A DNA stretch of 42,350 bases from Pseudomonadota bacterium (GCA_021828045.1 JAKATI010000005.1:1-42350), one strand, 5' to 3'. Counted from the stretch's first letter, positions 25,927 to 34,068 are shown. The notes: generated by a model not told the origin, from the letters alone. Numbers and translations: made by a program.

Positions 25927-26212
25927 GGAAGCCATGACTCATTGGGACCGGGCCTGAAACCCGCGGGCCCTGCTGCTCCCGGATCGAGCCCGCAGGACCG
26001 GCGATCCCGGGGTGCGGGAGACTTTCTGCATCTGGATCTCGACCCACCCAAACCCCAGGCTCCCGATGTCGACCCCACCCGCACTCCACAGGTCATGGAG
26101 GGCGAGAACGAAAGGGGGACAACCGCCGGTTTGACCCTGCCACCGGGACAGTGGATCACACATGCCCGTTCAGTGCATGCATAATGAAGGGCGATTCCTG
26201 CGAGGTTCAGAG

Positions 26213-26914
26213 ATGCGTTCTCCAGCCGAATGCCGCCCCGGCCCGGAGGAAGGATCCGGATGGGCCGAGGACTGGTGGAATCCCCAGGGTTCGTACGCCA
26301 CGCTGCACCACATCAACCCGCTCCGCCTGCGCTTCATCGGGCGCCAGATCCCGCTTTCCGGTCTGCGGGTTGCCGACATCGGTTGTGGAGGGGGACTTCT
26401 CGCCGAGGGACTCGCCCGGTCCGGAGCCCGGGTGGTCGGGATCGACACCTCGCCTGCAGCCATCGAAACCGCCCGGGCGCATGCCCATTCCTCCGGTCTT
26501 GCGATCGACTACCGCCTGGCCGACGTCCAGGCCCTCCGCGCATCGGACCCGAAAGGCTTCGATCTCGTGACCTGCATGGAAATGCTGGAACACGTGGCGG
26601 ATCCTGCCGCCGCGGTCCAGGACTGTGCGGGTCTCGTGCGGGCGGGCGGCGCAATGATCTGTTCGACGATCAACCGCACGATGGCCAGCTGGATTCTTGC
26701 CATCGGAGTCGCCGAGCACCTTCTGGGGCTGACCCCCAAGGGGCTTCACCGCTACGAACGTTTCGTCCGGCCGGAAGAGATCATCGGATGGATGCGGGAA
26801 TCCGGTTTCAAACTCACCAGCCAGCGGGGACTCTGGTACCTGCCCGGTCTCAAGACGGCGATCCTGTCTGCCAACTGCTCCGTCAACTATCTGCTTGTCT
26901 TCCGGTCGTCCTGA
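26213..26914 (+). CDS. ubiG: Ubiquinone biosynthesis O-methyltransferase
   Basis: SAM-dependent enzyme that carries out both O-methylations of ubiquinone synthesis. The 233-residue product begins with the family segment WWNPQGSYATLHHINPLRL (the usual WWDPEG...LHxINP), then the SAM-binding motif VADIGCGGGLLAEGLA (53-68) and the acidic VVGIDTSPAAIETARAHA, and the motif DLVTCMEMLEHVADP. The late segment TINRTMASWILAIGVAEHLL with PKGLHRYERFVRPEEI is specific for UbiG. ATG 26213 has GAGG seven bases upstream; ATG 26177 and 26162 in the same frame are less likely. The 286 bases before it show no gene. The end overlaps mupP by 20 bases. Confidence 0.95.
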   Translation: MRSPAECRPGPEEGSGWAEDWWNPQGSYATLHHINPLRLRFIGRQIPLSGLRVADIGCGGGLLAEGLARSGARVVGIDTSPAAIETARAHAHSSGLAIDYRLADVQALRASDPKGFDLVTCMEMLEHVADPAAAVQDCAGLVRAGGAMICSTINRTMASWILAIGVAEHLLGLTPKGLHRYERFVRPEEIIGWMRESGFKLTSQRGLWYLPGLKTAILSANCSVNYLLVFRSS

Positions 26915-27614
26915 TCCTCCTTCCGCCCCGGATCTGGTCCTCCTGGATCTGGATGGCACCCTCGTGGACACGCTGGGTGACCTTCATGCCGCCCTGCAGC
27001 AGGTCTGCCGGAACCATGGACGATCCGTCCCCACCCGGGACCGGACGCGGGAGGTGGCCTCGCAAGGTGTCCGTTCCATGCTGGTACTCGCAGGGTTTGA
27101 CCCGTTGGACGAACCCCTCCTCGATTCATTGAGAACGGAGTTCCTGGATTTTTACGCGAACCATCTTGTGAATGAAACCCGCCTCATGGACGGGATCCCG
27201 GCACTCCTCGACGGCTGGCGAAAGGAAGGCCGTCCGTGGGGAATCGTGACCAACAAACCGAGCTTTCTCACCACACCGCTCCTCCGGAGCCTCCCCCTCC
27301 CCTACCCGCCGGTCGTTGTCGTTTCCCGCGACCCCACGAGCCCGCCCAAACCCGATCCCGGCCCCGTCCGACGGGCACTGGAACAGGCGGGCTATCCGCC
27401 CCACCGGTCGGTTTTCGTTGGAGATGCACGAGGAGACATTCAAGCCGGCCAGGCTGCCGGGGTCGTCTCGCTGGCGGCACTCTGGGGATATCTCGCTCGC
27501 GCCGATCCTCCCGAGCGCTGGGGTGCCGACGGACTGCTACGTTCTCCGGCCGATCTCGCCGCGTGGCTTTCCCGCAGAGACCCCCGTCCGGAAGGGGTTC
27601 ATGGAAAATCTTGA
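26895..27614 (+). CDS. mupP: HAD-family phosphatase, MupP/Gph type
   Basis: A 239-residue haloacid-dehalogenase-type hydrolase. Motif I is LLDLDGTLVDTLGDL (nucleophile and acid/base Asp), motif II is VTNK, motif III has the Lys in SPPKPDPGP, and motif IV is FVGDARGDIQAGQAAG. In Pseudomonas the gene between ubiG and yciK is mupP, N-acetylmuramate 6-phosphate phosphatase of cell-wall recycling; by position this is the likely role, though phosphoglycolate phosphatase (gph) is closely similar. The only usable start is TTG 26895, without a good Shine-Dalgarno sequence, overlapping ubiG by 20 bases. The 3' end overlaps the 3' end of the convergent hpnB by 16 bases. Confidence 0.85.
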   Translation: MSSGRPDPPSAPDLVLLDLDGTLVDTLGDLHAALQQVCRNHGRSVPTRDRTREVASQGVRSMLVLAGFDPLDEPLLDSLRTEFLDFYANHLVNETRLMDGIPALLDGWRKEGRPWGIVTNKPSFLTTPLLRSLPLPYPPVVVVSRDPTSPPKPDPGPVRRALEQAGYPPHRSVFVGDARGDIQAGQAAGVVSLAALWGYLARADPPERWGADGLLRSPADLAAWLSRRDPRPEGVHGKS

Positions 27615-28705
27615 CGCGGGTAGCGGCGGCCCTTCCATTGGGTCCGGGTACCCCGCGCATAACGGAAGGCCGAATGCCAGGTCATGGCGAGAAAAAGCAG
27701 GGCCGCAGCCGGAAGGAACAGGCCCGAAAGACGCCACTGGCCGCAGAAACGGGCCGTGGGAATCATGCTGATCATCATGAGCATCCAGGCCAGGGCGGCA
27801 ACGAGGGCCGCCGGGGTCTTGAGTAGCCCGAACAGGAGAGGAGGAGCTCCGTAAACCGCGACCAGGGCCAGGGTACAAGCCATGAGGAGAAGGGGGGAAT
27901 AGTTGAGCTGGGTATAGGCCGTGCGGGCCACCATCTGCCAGATTTCGGCGAATCCATGCCGACGTTGCATGCGCACCGACCGGCTCACTCCGATCCACGT
28001 CCCCCACCCCTGTTCCTTGACCCGGCGGGCCAGTGCGCAGTCATCGATGATCGAGCCCCGCAGGCTTTCGAAGGCCCCAACCGTTTTCAGGACTTCCCGC
28101 CGGGTGAGGATACACCCCCCGGCGGCCGCAGCCACCTTCGAGCCCGGACGATTGGACAGCCGGAACGGATAGATCCACTTGAAGAAATAGATGAAAACCG
28201 GCATGAGCCAGCCGTCCCAGAACCCGCCGCCCCGGGGCAAGGCCATGACAGAGAGGAAATCCAGCTTGTCCTGGCGGGCCTTTCCCAGCAGGGAGGGCAG
28301 CGTGCCCGGATCCAGGAGGATATCGGCATCCAGAAGAAGGATCCAGTCGGTCTGGACACGCCCTAGCCCCCATTCCAGGGCCCAGAGCTTTCCCATCCAT
28401 CCGGCCGGGGTTTCCGGAACCTTCTCCACGGAAAGTTTCAAACCGGTCCGGGCAGCCGCTTCACCGGTTCCATCCGTTGATCCATCATCCAAAACCACGA
28501 CCCCGAGATCCAGTTCCTGCCGGAAAAGCGCATCGAGAGTGGACGGAAGCGTATCGGCCTCGTTGCGTGCGGGAATCAGGGTAGTCACGGAATCCTCTGC
28601 CGTCCGTTCCGGATCGACGACCAGAACCTCCTGCATGCGCCAGGCCTGTGCCGGCCCCAAGAGAAGCAGCAACCAGATCAGAACGGAAAGGGACGCGAGG
28701 ATCAT
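27599..28705 (-). CDS. hpnB: Hopene-associated glycosyltransferase HpnB
   Basis: A 368-residue membrane glycosyltransferase of family GT2 type, matching the HpnB group found in hopanoid clusters. One N-terminal membrane helix (3-19) is followed by the catalytic domain: VTTLIPARNEADTLP, VVLDDGSTDGTG, the group-specific GWMGKLWALEWGL, LLLDADILL with the metal-binding DxD, and further on IIDDCALARRVKEQGWG. Three more helices lie near residues 270-345. The reaction and its hopanoid product remain unproven for the family. It lies on the minus strand between mupP and yciK, whose neighbours are otherwise on the plus strand, with no other hpn gene beside it, and about 17 kb from hpnG/hpnH. ATG 28705 is nearly back-to-back with the upstream start region of the next gene. 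Confidence 0.88.
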   Translation of the reverse strand: MILASLSVLIWLLLLLGPAQAWRMQEVLVVDPERTAEDSVTTLIPARNEADTLPSTLDALFRQELDLGVVVLDDGSTDGTGEAAARTGLKLSVEKVPETPAGWMGKLWALEWGLGRVQTDWILLLDADILLDPGTLPSLLGKARQDKLDFLSVMALPRGGGFWDGWLMPVFIYFFKWIYPFRLSNRPGSKVAAAAGGCILTRREVLKTVGAFESLRGSIIDDCALARRVKEQGWGTWIGVSRSVRMQRRHGFAEIWQMVARTAYTQLNYSPLLLMACTLALVAVYGAPPLLFGLLKTPAALVAALAWMLMMISMIPTARFCGQWRLSGLFLPAAALLFLAMTWHSAFRYARGTRTQWKGRRYPRQDFP

Positions 28706-28808
28706 GGGAATGCCGATCTACCCGCCGCATTGTACCCAATCCCCTGCAAGAGAAAGAAAAAGCATTTCTCCTATACTGGCGCATCCAGTCTCCCCATCGG
28801 ATCGTGCC

Positions 28809-29555
28809 TTGGAGGGATCACCCAATGACTTGGCGTACTGCCGGGAACGGCTGCGGCCCTGGGGCAGCCGGGCATCGATGATCGTGCACCTGGCCCCCGC
28901 GAACCAGAAAGAATCCCTGCTCGCAGTGTTCGCCCTCGAATCCGAGTGGGAAACCTTCTCGCGCCCGGCCCGGAATCCGGAGGGCCTGTCCCACCGCTTC
29001 GCGTGGTGGACCGAGGAGCTCCGGCGGCTCGCGGACGGATCACCAACCCACCCGGTGACCCGGCTGCTCGCCGCCCGAGCCCTTCAGGAAACCCTCACCC
29101 ATGCCCGCCTGGAGAAAAGCCTCGAGGGTTTCCTGAAGGCCCGTTCGCTCTCCGCGACCCCCGGCCTGGTTCACGAATCTCTTCTCAGGCGTGTGGGGGA
29201 ATCGCGGGGTCTTTTCCTTGAAGCCAGCCTTCTGGGGAAGGGTCCGGAGCTGCCCCAGGCGATGTTTGCGGCCCTGGCTCTGGCCGACTGGTTGGCGACC
29301 TGGGGCTTCCACTCAGGGGGCCCGGAGGAAGGGGCGCTCCTCGACCGGGCCCGGAGCGCCCTCACAAGCGCGAATGCCGGCTTGGCTCCCTTCCGCAGAG
29401 ACCCTTCCAGCTGGCCCCTCCGCGTGACTTTCGCACTGGCCCGTCTCCAACTCGACGGGGTGGAACGCTCGCTGCGGAATCCGGCATCCCACCGGCCACG
29501 AGCCCGTCCGGGGATTCCCGCTACACTATGGACTGCCTGGAAAGCCGCCCTGTGA
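28809..29555 (+). CDS. Squalene/phytoene synthase-like protein lacking Asp-rich motifs
   Basis: The product (about 248 residues) follows the squalene/phytoene synthase pattern: NDLAYCRERLRPWGSR at the start, then ANQKESLLAVFALESEWETF, WWTEELRRLADGSPTHPVTR, a long helical segment, and RVGESRGLFLEASLLGKG. The two Asp-rich diphosphate-binding motifs are missing: the first reads FALESEWETFSR and the second region DRARSALTSANAGL. It is therefore unlikely to be an active prenyl synthase and resembles the NDUFAF6-like side branch. The start is uncertain: TTG 28809 precedes the first family segment; ATG 28704 and ATG 28710 (the latter with GAGG upstream) are possible but overlap or abut hpnB and add residues without family likeness. 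A TATACT element lies at 28772. It overlaps yciK by four bases. Confidence 0.7.
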   Translation: MEGSPNDLAYCRERLRPWGSRASMIVHLAPANQKESLLAVFALESEWETFSRPARNPEGLSHRFAWWTEELRRLADGSPTHPVTRLLAARALQETLTHARLEKSLEGFLKARSLSATPGLVHESLLRRVGESRGLFLEASLLGKGPELPQAMFAALALADWLATWGFHSGGPEEGALLDRARSALTSANAGLAPFRRDPSSWPLRVTFALARLQLDGVERSLRNPASHRPRARPGIPATLWTAWKAAL

Positions 29556-30358
29556 CCGAGATTCAAGATCCGACAACCCTGCCCCTGACCGCGGCCTACA
29601 CTCCGCCCCCGGGCTCATTTCGCGACCGGTGGATTCTGGTCAGCGGTGCCGGCGGCGGGATCGGGGCCGCCGTCACGCGGGCCCTGGCCCGTGAAAAGGC
29701 CCGCTTGGTGCTTCTCGGCCCCAACCCGGACGAACTCTCGAAACTCCACGACGAGATCGTCTCGGGAGGTGCGGTCCCTCCCCTGCTCCAGGCCATCGAT
29801 TTCCGGGGTGCCACGGTCGCGGATCTCGAGGATCTGGCCGCGGCGCTCGAGACGCAGTGCGGACATCTGGACGGTCTGCTTCACAATGCCGGGATCCTGG
29901 GATATCACGGTCCCCTGCAGACCCAACCGCCCGAGGCTTGGATGGAAGTGATGCAGATCAACCTGCAGGCACCGTTTGCGCTGACCCGGGCCTGCCTCCC
30001 GCTTCTGACCCGTTCGGAAGATGCCTCGGTCGTGTTCACGACCTCCGAATGGGGACGTCGTCCACGGGCCTATGCCGCGGCTCATGGGGTCATGGCAGGC
30101 GGTGTTGAAAACCTGATGCGCATCCTCGCCGACGAAATGGAATTCCATTCCCACCTGCGATTCAATGCCGTGGACCCGGGATGGGTCGCGACGGATTTTG
30201 TGGCCGCCCTCTTCCCGGGACATCCTCCCTCCGCCTGGCCCCAGCCGGAGGAGGTGACCGGAGGCTATCTCTATCTGCTGGGCCCCGAGAGCCGGGGAAT
30301 CACGGGCCGGCTTTTCGTCCTGGACGGACCCGCGGGCCCGTCAACCCGGGTGGCGTAA
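29552..30358 (+). CDS. YciK-like short-chain dehydrogenase with altered catalytic triad
   Basis: A 268-residue SDR with the Rossmann motif SGAGGGIGAAV (31-41), HNAGILG (111-117) and NAVDPGWVATD. The position after ubiG-mupP and the segment DGLLHNAGILGYHGPL match YciK. The active-site Ser is kept (Ser165, TTSEWG), as is Tyr174, but the YxxxK motif reads YAAAH, so the catalytic Lys is His178. This would weaken or change ordinary NAD(P)H-dependent activity. GTG 29552 overlaps the upstream stop as GTGA, with GGAAAG before it; ATG 29528 would extend it by eight residues and overlap more. The substrate of YciK proteins is not established. Confidence 0.82.
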   Translation: MTEIQDPTTLPLTAAYTPPPGSFRDRWILVSGAGGGIGAAVTRALAREKARLVLLGPNPDELSKLHDEIVSGGAVPPLLQAIDFRGATVADLEDLAAALETQCGHLDGLLHNAGILGYHGPLQTQPPEAWMEVMQINLQAPFALTRACLPLLTRSEDASVVFTTSEWGRRPRAYAAAHGVMAGGVENLMRILADEMEFHSHLRFNAVDPGWVATDFVAALFPGHPPSAWPQPEEVTGGYLYLLGPESRGITGRLFVLDGPAGPSTRVA

Positions 30359-30499
30359 AAAAGCTGTAAAAATGGCCGTCCAGATCTGAATCTACCCGTC
30401 ATTTGGTTTTATAGTGCTCCAGAGTGAACCTCTCCCGTCCGTCCGGCTGGCGTCTTGACAGCGGATCAGGGGAGGTCCTATTAACCCGGGGGTTTGGCG
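30359..30499 (+). other. Intergenic gap before the PAP2 gene
   Basis: These 141 bases separate yciK from the phosphatase gene. The start is AT-rich (TTTGGTTTTATAG around 30400-30413) and may contain a promoter, but no pair of elements with good spacing stands out. The GGGGG run before ATG 30500 is the likely ribosome site. Confidence 0.3.
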
Positions 30500-31465
30500 A
30501 TGAAGTGGAGACACGGGGCCGGATTGTTGCTTGCGTTTTTCCCGCTCCTGCTGATCAGGGCCCCCCTCTGCGCCCCCAGGACCGGGGGACCGTCTCTCGG
30601 CTTTCCTCTGCTGGCCCGGGCCGATCCGTGGCAAAAACCGGAGGATCCGGCCGGCCAGGCACAGCTGTGGCTTCCCCTGCCGAGATCTTTTTCGAAACAC
30701 GAGCCAGATCCCTCCGCTTCGCTTTGGGCGGCAACCCCCTCCACCCGGATCCCGTCCCATCCCGGATTGTCCCCGGGACCGTGGACGGGCCCGTCCGGTC
30801 GCCGGACCGACCCTCCCCGCAAACCCTCTTTCCTCTGGATCCGCTCACGCAAAAGTGCCGCCCATCTCGTCGAATGGACAGTTGCCCTGTCCCCGCTTTT
30901 TGCCTTGACGGCCAGTTCCTTCCTCGATCATCGCTACCCTCCCAACGATGCCCCCGGCATGTGGCAGCGAAGCTACCAGCTGGACCTGGAGCATGGAGTC
31001 ATGGCGATCGAAGGGGCCGGTGCGCTCTGGCTGGGAGGGCGGAGCCGGTTGGGCCGAACGTTCTGGCAGGCCCTTGACTCCTCCCTCTTCACGGCCATCA
31101 CGACCACGGCCCTCAAGTATGCGTTCGCCCGGGCCCGGCCCTTCCAGTCATCGAACCCCCATGACTTTTTCCAGGGCAACTGCTGCCAGAGTTTCCCGAG
31201 TGGAGAAGTGGCGTTCCAGGCCAGCTTTGTCACCCCGTTCATCGCCGAATATGCTCCCCGGAATCCCTGGGTCTGGGGCCTCGAGGTGCTGCCCCTCTAC
31301 GATGCCATTGGACGGATGAAGGCCCGGGGGCACTGGCAGACGGATGTGATCGCCGGCTGGGCCATTGGTACCGCCTGGGGCATCTACGCCCATGAGGAAA
31401 AAGAACCTTTCATCCTCGGCTTGTTGCCAGGCGGCTTCATGGTCGGCCTGCACGAGACGTTCTGA
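30500..31465 (+). CDS. PAP2-family phosphatase with PSGE variant motif
   Basis: A 321-residue protein of the type 2 phosphatidic acid phosphatase family. After a signal-like hydrophobic N-terminus (about 9-22) and a Pro-rich stretch, the three motifs appear: KX6RP (Lys206 to Pro214, KYAFARARP), SFPSGEVAF (231-239) where the usual PSGH is PSGE, and GRX5HX3D (Arg272, His278, Asp282). The lost His is the acid that protonates the leaving group in classical members; Glu at this place is known in some lipid-phosphatase branches. Substrate could be undecaprenyl diphosphate, a phospholipid or lipid A; none is shown. ATG 30500 has GGGGG seven bases upstream (an in-frame TTG lies at 30494). The MipA gene starts 9 bases later, so they form an operon. 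Confidence 0.85.
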   Translation: MKWRHGAGLLLAFFPLLLIRAPLCAPRTGGPSLGFPLLARADPWQKPEDPAGQAQLWLPLPRSFSKHEPDPSASLWAATPSTRIPSHPGLSPGPWTGPSGRRTDPPRKPSFLWIRSRKSAAHLVEWTVALSPLFALTASSFLDHRYPPNDAPGMWQRSYQLDLEHGVMAIEGAGALWLGGRSRLGRTFWQALDSSLFTAITTTALKYAFARARPFQSSNPHDFFQGNCCQSFPSGEVAFQASFVTPFIAEYAPRNPWVWGLEVLPLYDAIGRMKARGHWQTDVIAGWAIGTAWGIYAHEEKEPFILGLLPGGFMVGLHETF

Positions 31466-31474
31466 GGTCGGACC

Positions 31475-32293
31475 ATGAAGCACAAGATCCGGTTCCACAA
31501 CGCCCCAGGGATCTTTCTGGCCCTCCTTGTGTTCTGCGCAAGCCTGACCCCGTCCCGGGCCACTCCACCCGTCACGAACTTCAATCTGGACGAACCTGGC
31601 TGGTCCCTGGGCCTGGGTTTTGTGAGTCTCGCGATGCCCTACAAAGGCGCGCCCCGGTGGAGCCGCTTCCTCCCGCTTTTCAACGTGAGCACCTCGGACG
31701 GGTTCTACCTGCACGGCCTCACGATCGGGTGGCACCTCTGGCAGCCGGCGAAGGATTGGACGCTCGACCTCGTGGCCGAGCCCGAAATGCTGCACTACGA
31801 CGGGTACATGAGCCCGACGTTCTACGGACTGTCTCCCCGGCTGGCTTCGGCCATGGGAGGTGTGGACCTCGTCTATCGCCAGTCGGGCTTCGGGTTCCGG
31901 ACCACAGCCCTCACCGATCTTTTAGGGCGCAACCACGGCCAGAAAATCAGGGCCACGCTTTTCACCCGCCTGGCGGGAGACTGGCCGATCTTTCCGGCCA
32001 TCCGGTTCTTCGTGGTTCCCAAGGCAGGGATCGAATGGGAAAGCGGAAACCTCATCAACTACTACTTCGGCATTCCGCAAGGTGAGGCCAACACCCGACA
32101 CCCCTACTATGCGCCCGGATCGGCCTTGAACGAGCTGGTCGGGGTCGATGGGGGTCTCGAGCTCGGTTCCCATTTCACCCTGGTGGGAGCGCTCGAGTAC
32201 GAATGGTATGGTGCCGCCATCCGCCAGAGCCCGCTTGTGGACCAAGCCTCCGGCCTGAACGAACTGGTCGGTCTCTACTTCCGCTTCCGCTAG
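31475..32293 (+). CDS. MipA/OmpV-family outer membrane protein
   Basis: A 272-residue beta-barrel protein. Residues 1-29 form a signal peptide ending near SRA/TPPV. The body has alternating hydrophobic beta strands (LGLGFVSLAMPYKG, LHGLTIGWHLW, GVDLVYRQSGF, LVGALEYEWYGAAIRQSPLVD) with the closing strand ending in YFRFR, and the AAIRQSPLVD segment is typical of MipA/OmpV proteins. E. coli MipA is a scaffold for murein hydrolase and synthase; other members are porin-like or stress-linked. It is joined to the PAP2 gene and ends with a 12-bp hairpin terminator. The pairing suggests joint envelope work, by inference. Confidence 0.85.
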   Translation: MKHKIRFHNAPGIFLALLVFCASLTPSRATPPVTNFNLDEPGWSLGLGFVSLAMPYKGAPRWSRFLPLFNVSTSDGFYLHGLTIGWHLWQPAKDWTLDLVAEPEMLHYDGYMSPTFYGLSPRLASAMGGVDLVYRQSGFGFRTTALTDLLGRNHGQKIRATLFTRLAGDWPIFPAIRFFVVPKAGIEWESGNLINYYFGIPQGEANTRHPYYAPGSALNELVGVDGGLELGSHFTLVGALEYEWYGAAIRQSPLVDQASGLNELVGLYFRFR

Positions 32294-32302
32294 GGAAGCC
32301 CA

Positions 32303-32330
32303 CCGGGGCCACCCCATCGGGTGGCCCCGG
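32303..32330 (+). terminator. Hairpin terminator between convergent genes
   Basis: CCGGGGCCACCC, loop CATC and GGGTGGCCCCGG form a perfect 12-bp stem ten bases after the MipA stop. On the plus strand it is followed by ACAGTCCATTTCTC, only mildly T-rich. It may serve both this gene and the convergent transporter gene ending at 32344. Confidence 0.65.
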
Positions 32331-32343
32331 ACAGTCCATTTCT

Positions 32344-32919
32344 CTAGGAAGCCTTCTTGGCACCCATGGGCAGGCAGCTCTTTCCACAGAGCGCATGAAG
32401 GGCCGATCCTGCTGAAAGGTAAAGCGCAGCCAGCGCCCAGAGGAGCTGGAGGTATCCTCCGACGGTGAGAAAACCCCGCGCCCCCGTGTACTCGAAGATC
32501 GCAATGGCGAGCGTCGACAGCCAGGCCAGGAGGAGGAAGAACATGTGCATGAAGGGATGGCTTTTCAGTGCGCCAAACCAGAGGAAAAACCAGAAAAAAG
32601 CCCAGACCAGGTAAAACCATCCGACCAGGGCCGGTGCATTCATCATGGAACCGGCTTCGTGGGAATAGTTCGGAAGTGAAAAAATCAGGGCGATCAGGCT
32701 GAAGGCAAAGAACACGAGTCCATCAAAGGGGTGCTCCCCGCCTTGCAGGCTCAGGATGGAGAGAACCAGAAGGATGATGCCGACCGCCAGGATGAGCCCA
32801 CCGAAGACCATGTCAAAGTCGGTATTCGTGAAACCCGCGGGCTTGAGTGCCGTGAGCCAGAGCGTGAGGCCGATCGTAAAAAAGCCGATTGACGAGAGGA
32901 TGGAGTTTCTGCTGTTCAT
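32344..32919 (-). CDS. GPR1/FUN34/YaaH-family acetate transporter
   Basis: A 191-residue membrane protein with six helices (about residues 8-24, 33-56, 64-80, 95-118, 124-142 and 148-168). The order of segments fits the acetate uptake family: GLTLWLTALKPAGF, then GGLILAVGIILLVLSILSLQGGEHPFDGLVFFAFSLIAL split by LQGGE, VGWFYLVWAFFWFFLWFGALK, and GGYLQLLWALAALYLSAGSAL. Members take up acetate or succinate with protons. The first conserved NPxGL segment is modified to KPAGF. ATG 32919 has GAGG eight bases upstream. The long open frame before it is not protein-like. Its leader lies next to a very AT-rich block (33020-33149) that probably carries the promoter. Confidence 0.8.
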   Translation of the reverse strand: MNSRNSILSSIGFFTIGLTLWLTALKPAGFTNTDFDMVFGGLILAVGIILLVLSILSLQGGEHPFDGLVFFAFSLIALIFSLPNYSHEAGSMMNAPALVGWFYLVWAFFWFFLWFGALKSHPFMHMFFLLLAWLSTLAIAIFEYTGARGFLTVGGYLQLLWALAALYLSAGSALHALCGKSCLPMGAKKAS

Positions 32920-33019
32920 CAAATTTTCCTCGAGTGTGTTCAAGGGGAATCCACCCAGGGGCCCAACGAATCGGGCACCCCGCGCCCAAAATCTAGTCCA
33001 GAAAAGGGAGAGATGCAAT

Positions 33020-33149
33020 GGCCATTATTTTTTTAAAAAAGTAACATTATTTTATATATTTGCTTATTATTTATAATAAAAAGGATTAACTAAAAAAAAG
33101 AAAGCATTTTGTAAATTTACTGTTGTTAATCAAAGTAATGCGACTTTAA
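33020..33149. other. AT-rich spacer between cbpA and the acetate-transporter gene
   Basis: About 130 bases that are almost entirely A and T, in sharp contrast to the surroundings. Visible items on the minus strand are GTAAATTTAC (a 10-base palindrome), a run of eight T residues after it that may end the ccm/cbpA transcript, several TATAAT-like segments and long A/T tracts suited to bent DNA. TAATCAAAGTAATG (around 33128-33141) resembles an IHF site with one mismatch. No coding sequence is seen. Confidence 0.5.
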
Positions 33150-34058
33150 CTAGAAGTTTTGTCTAATCTTTGTATGCTGGATCTTCAGAAGCTCCTCATA
33201 GAGCTGCCGTTCCCGCTCCGAGTTCGGTTTTTCAGCCACAATTTTCACCCGGACCCAGAGGTCACCCGGCACTCCGGAAGCTCTTGACATTCCTTTTCTC
33301 TCCAACCGGAAACTTTGCCCCGAGCTCGTCGCCTGGGGAATCCGGAGACGAACTCGTCCTGCAAAGGTCGGGATCTCGATCTCTGTCCCCAAAACGGCTT
33401 CGACCGGGGTGATCGGGACTTCCATCTCGAGGTGATCGTCCACCGGACGGAACAAGGGGTGCGGCAAGAAACGGACGGTGATCAGGAGGTCACTCCCACC
33501 CGGCATCCGGCTCCACCCACGCCGGGCACGTATGGGTACTCTCAGTTTCTGGCCATTTTGCGCACCCTTGGGAATCCGGATCCGGATTTTCCGCCCTTCG
33601 ATCTCGAAAACCCTCTCGGTCCCTTGGGAGGCTTCTTCCAGCGTGATTTCCACCTCGGCCTGGAAAGCCGCCGGGGCTTTCCGGCCGGTTGTCTCCCCTG
33701 TCCGGGAACCGGGATCTCCGGACCCCGACCCGAAACCCGAAAAAATCTGCTCGAAGAGGTCGGAAAATGACATGCCGCTGAAGTCCCCACCCCCACCGTA
33801 CCGTCGTTCCCAATCCGGAGGCGGCTTGAAGTTCTGTCCCGGCTGGTAACTGCCGAGCTGATCGTAAGCCTTCTTTTTTTCCGGATTGCTGAGCACTTCA
33901 TAGGCCATGGAAATCTGCTTGAAGCGTTCCTCCGCCTTGGGTTCTTTTGAAACATCCGGGTGGTACTTTCTGGCCAGTTTCCGGTACGCCCGCTTGATCT
34001 CGTCGATCGGAGCGTCCCGCTTGACTCCCAGAATCTGGTAGTAATCCTGGTATTCCAT
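33150..34058 (-). CDS. cbpA: DnaJ-class co-chaperone, CbpA type
   Basis: A 302-residue type II J-protein. The J domain (1-70) has HPD at 33-35, needed to stimulate DnaK ATPase. A Gly/Phe-rich linker follows (about 85-120, with GGGGDFSG and SGFGSGSG), then two C-terminal substrate-binding beta domains (about 130-290). The zinc-finger Cys repeats of DnaJ are absent, so it is CbpA-like. It begins 10 bases after ccmI and is the last gene of the ccm run, so it may be transcribed with it; help in folding cytochrome c or Ccm parts is only a guess. Confidence 0.92.
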   Translation of the reverse strand: MEYQDYYQILGVKRDAPIDEIKRAYRKLARKYHPDVSKEPKAEERFKQISMAYEVLSNPEKKKAYDQLGSYQPGQNFKPPPDWERRYGGGGDFSGMSFSDLFEQIFSGFGSGSGDPGSRTGETTGRKAPAAFQAEVEITLEEASQGTERVFEIEGRKIRIRIPKGAQNGQKLRVPIRARRGWSRMPGGSDLLITVRFLPHPLFRPVDDHLEMEVPITPVEAVLGTEIEIPTFAGRVRLRIPQATSSGQSFRLERKGMSRASGVPGDLWVRVKIVAEKPNSERERQLYEELLKIQHTKIRQNF

Positions 34059-34068
34059 TGCACGCCAC

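Noticed and set aside
25942-26184. Open frame of 80 codons on the plus strand between mtaD and ubiG
   Set aside because: Pro- and Gly-rich low-information translation, no ribosome site, overlapping open frames on the other strand; no family likeness.
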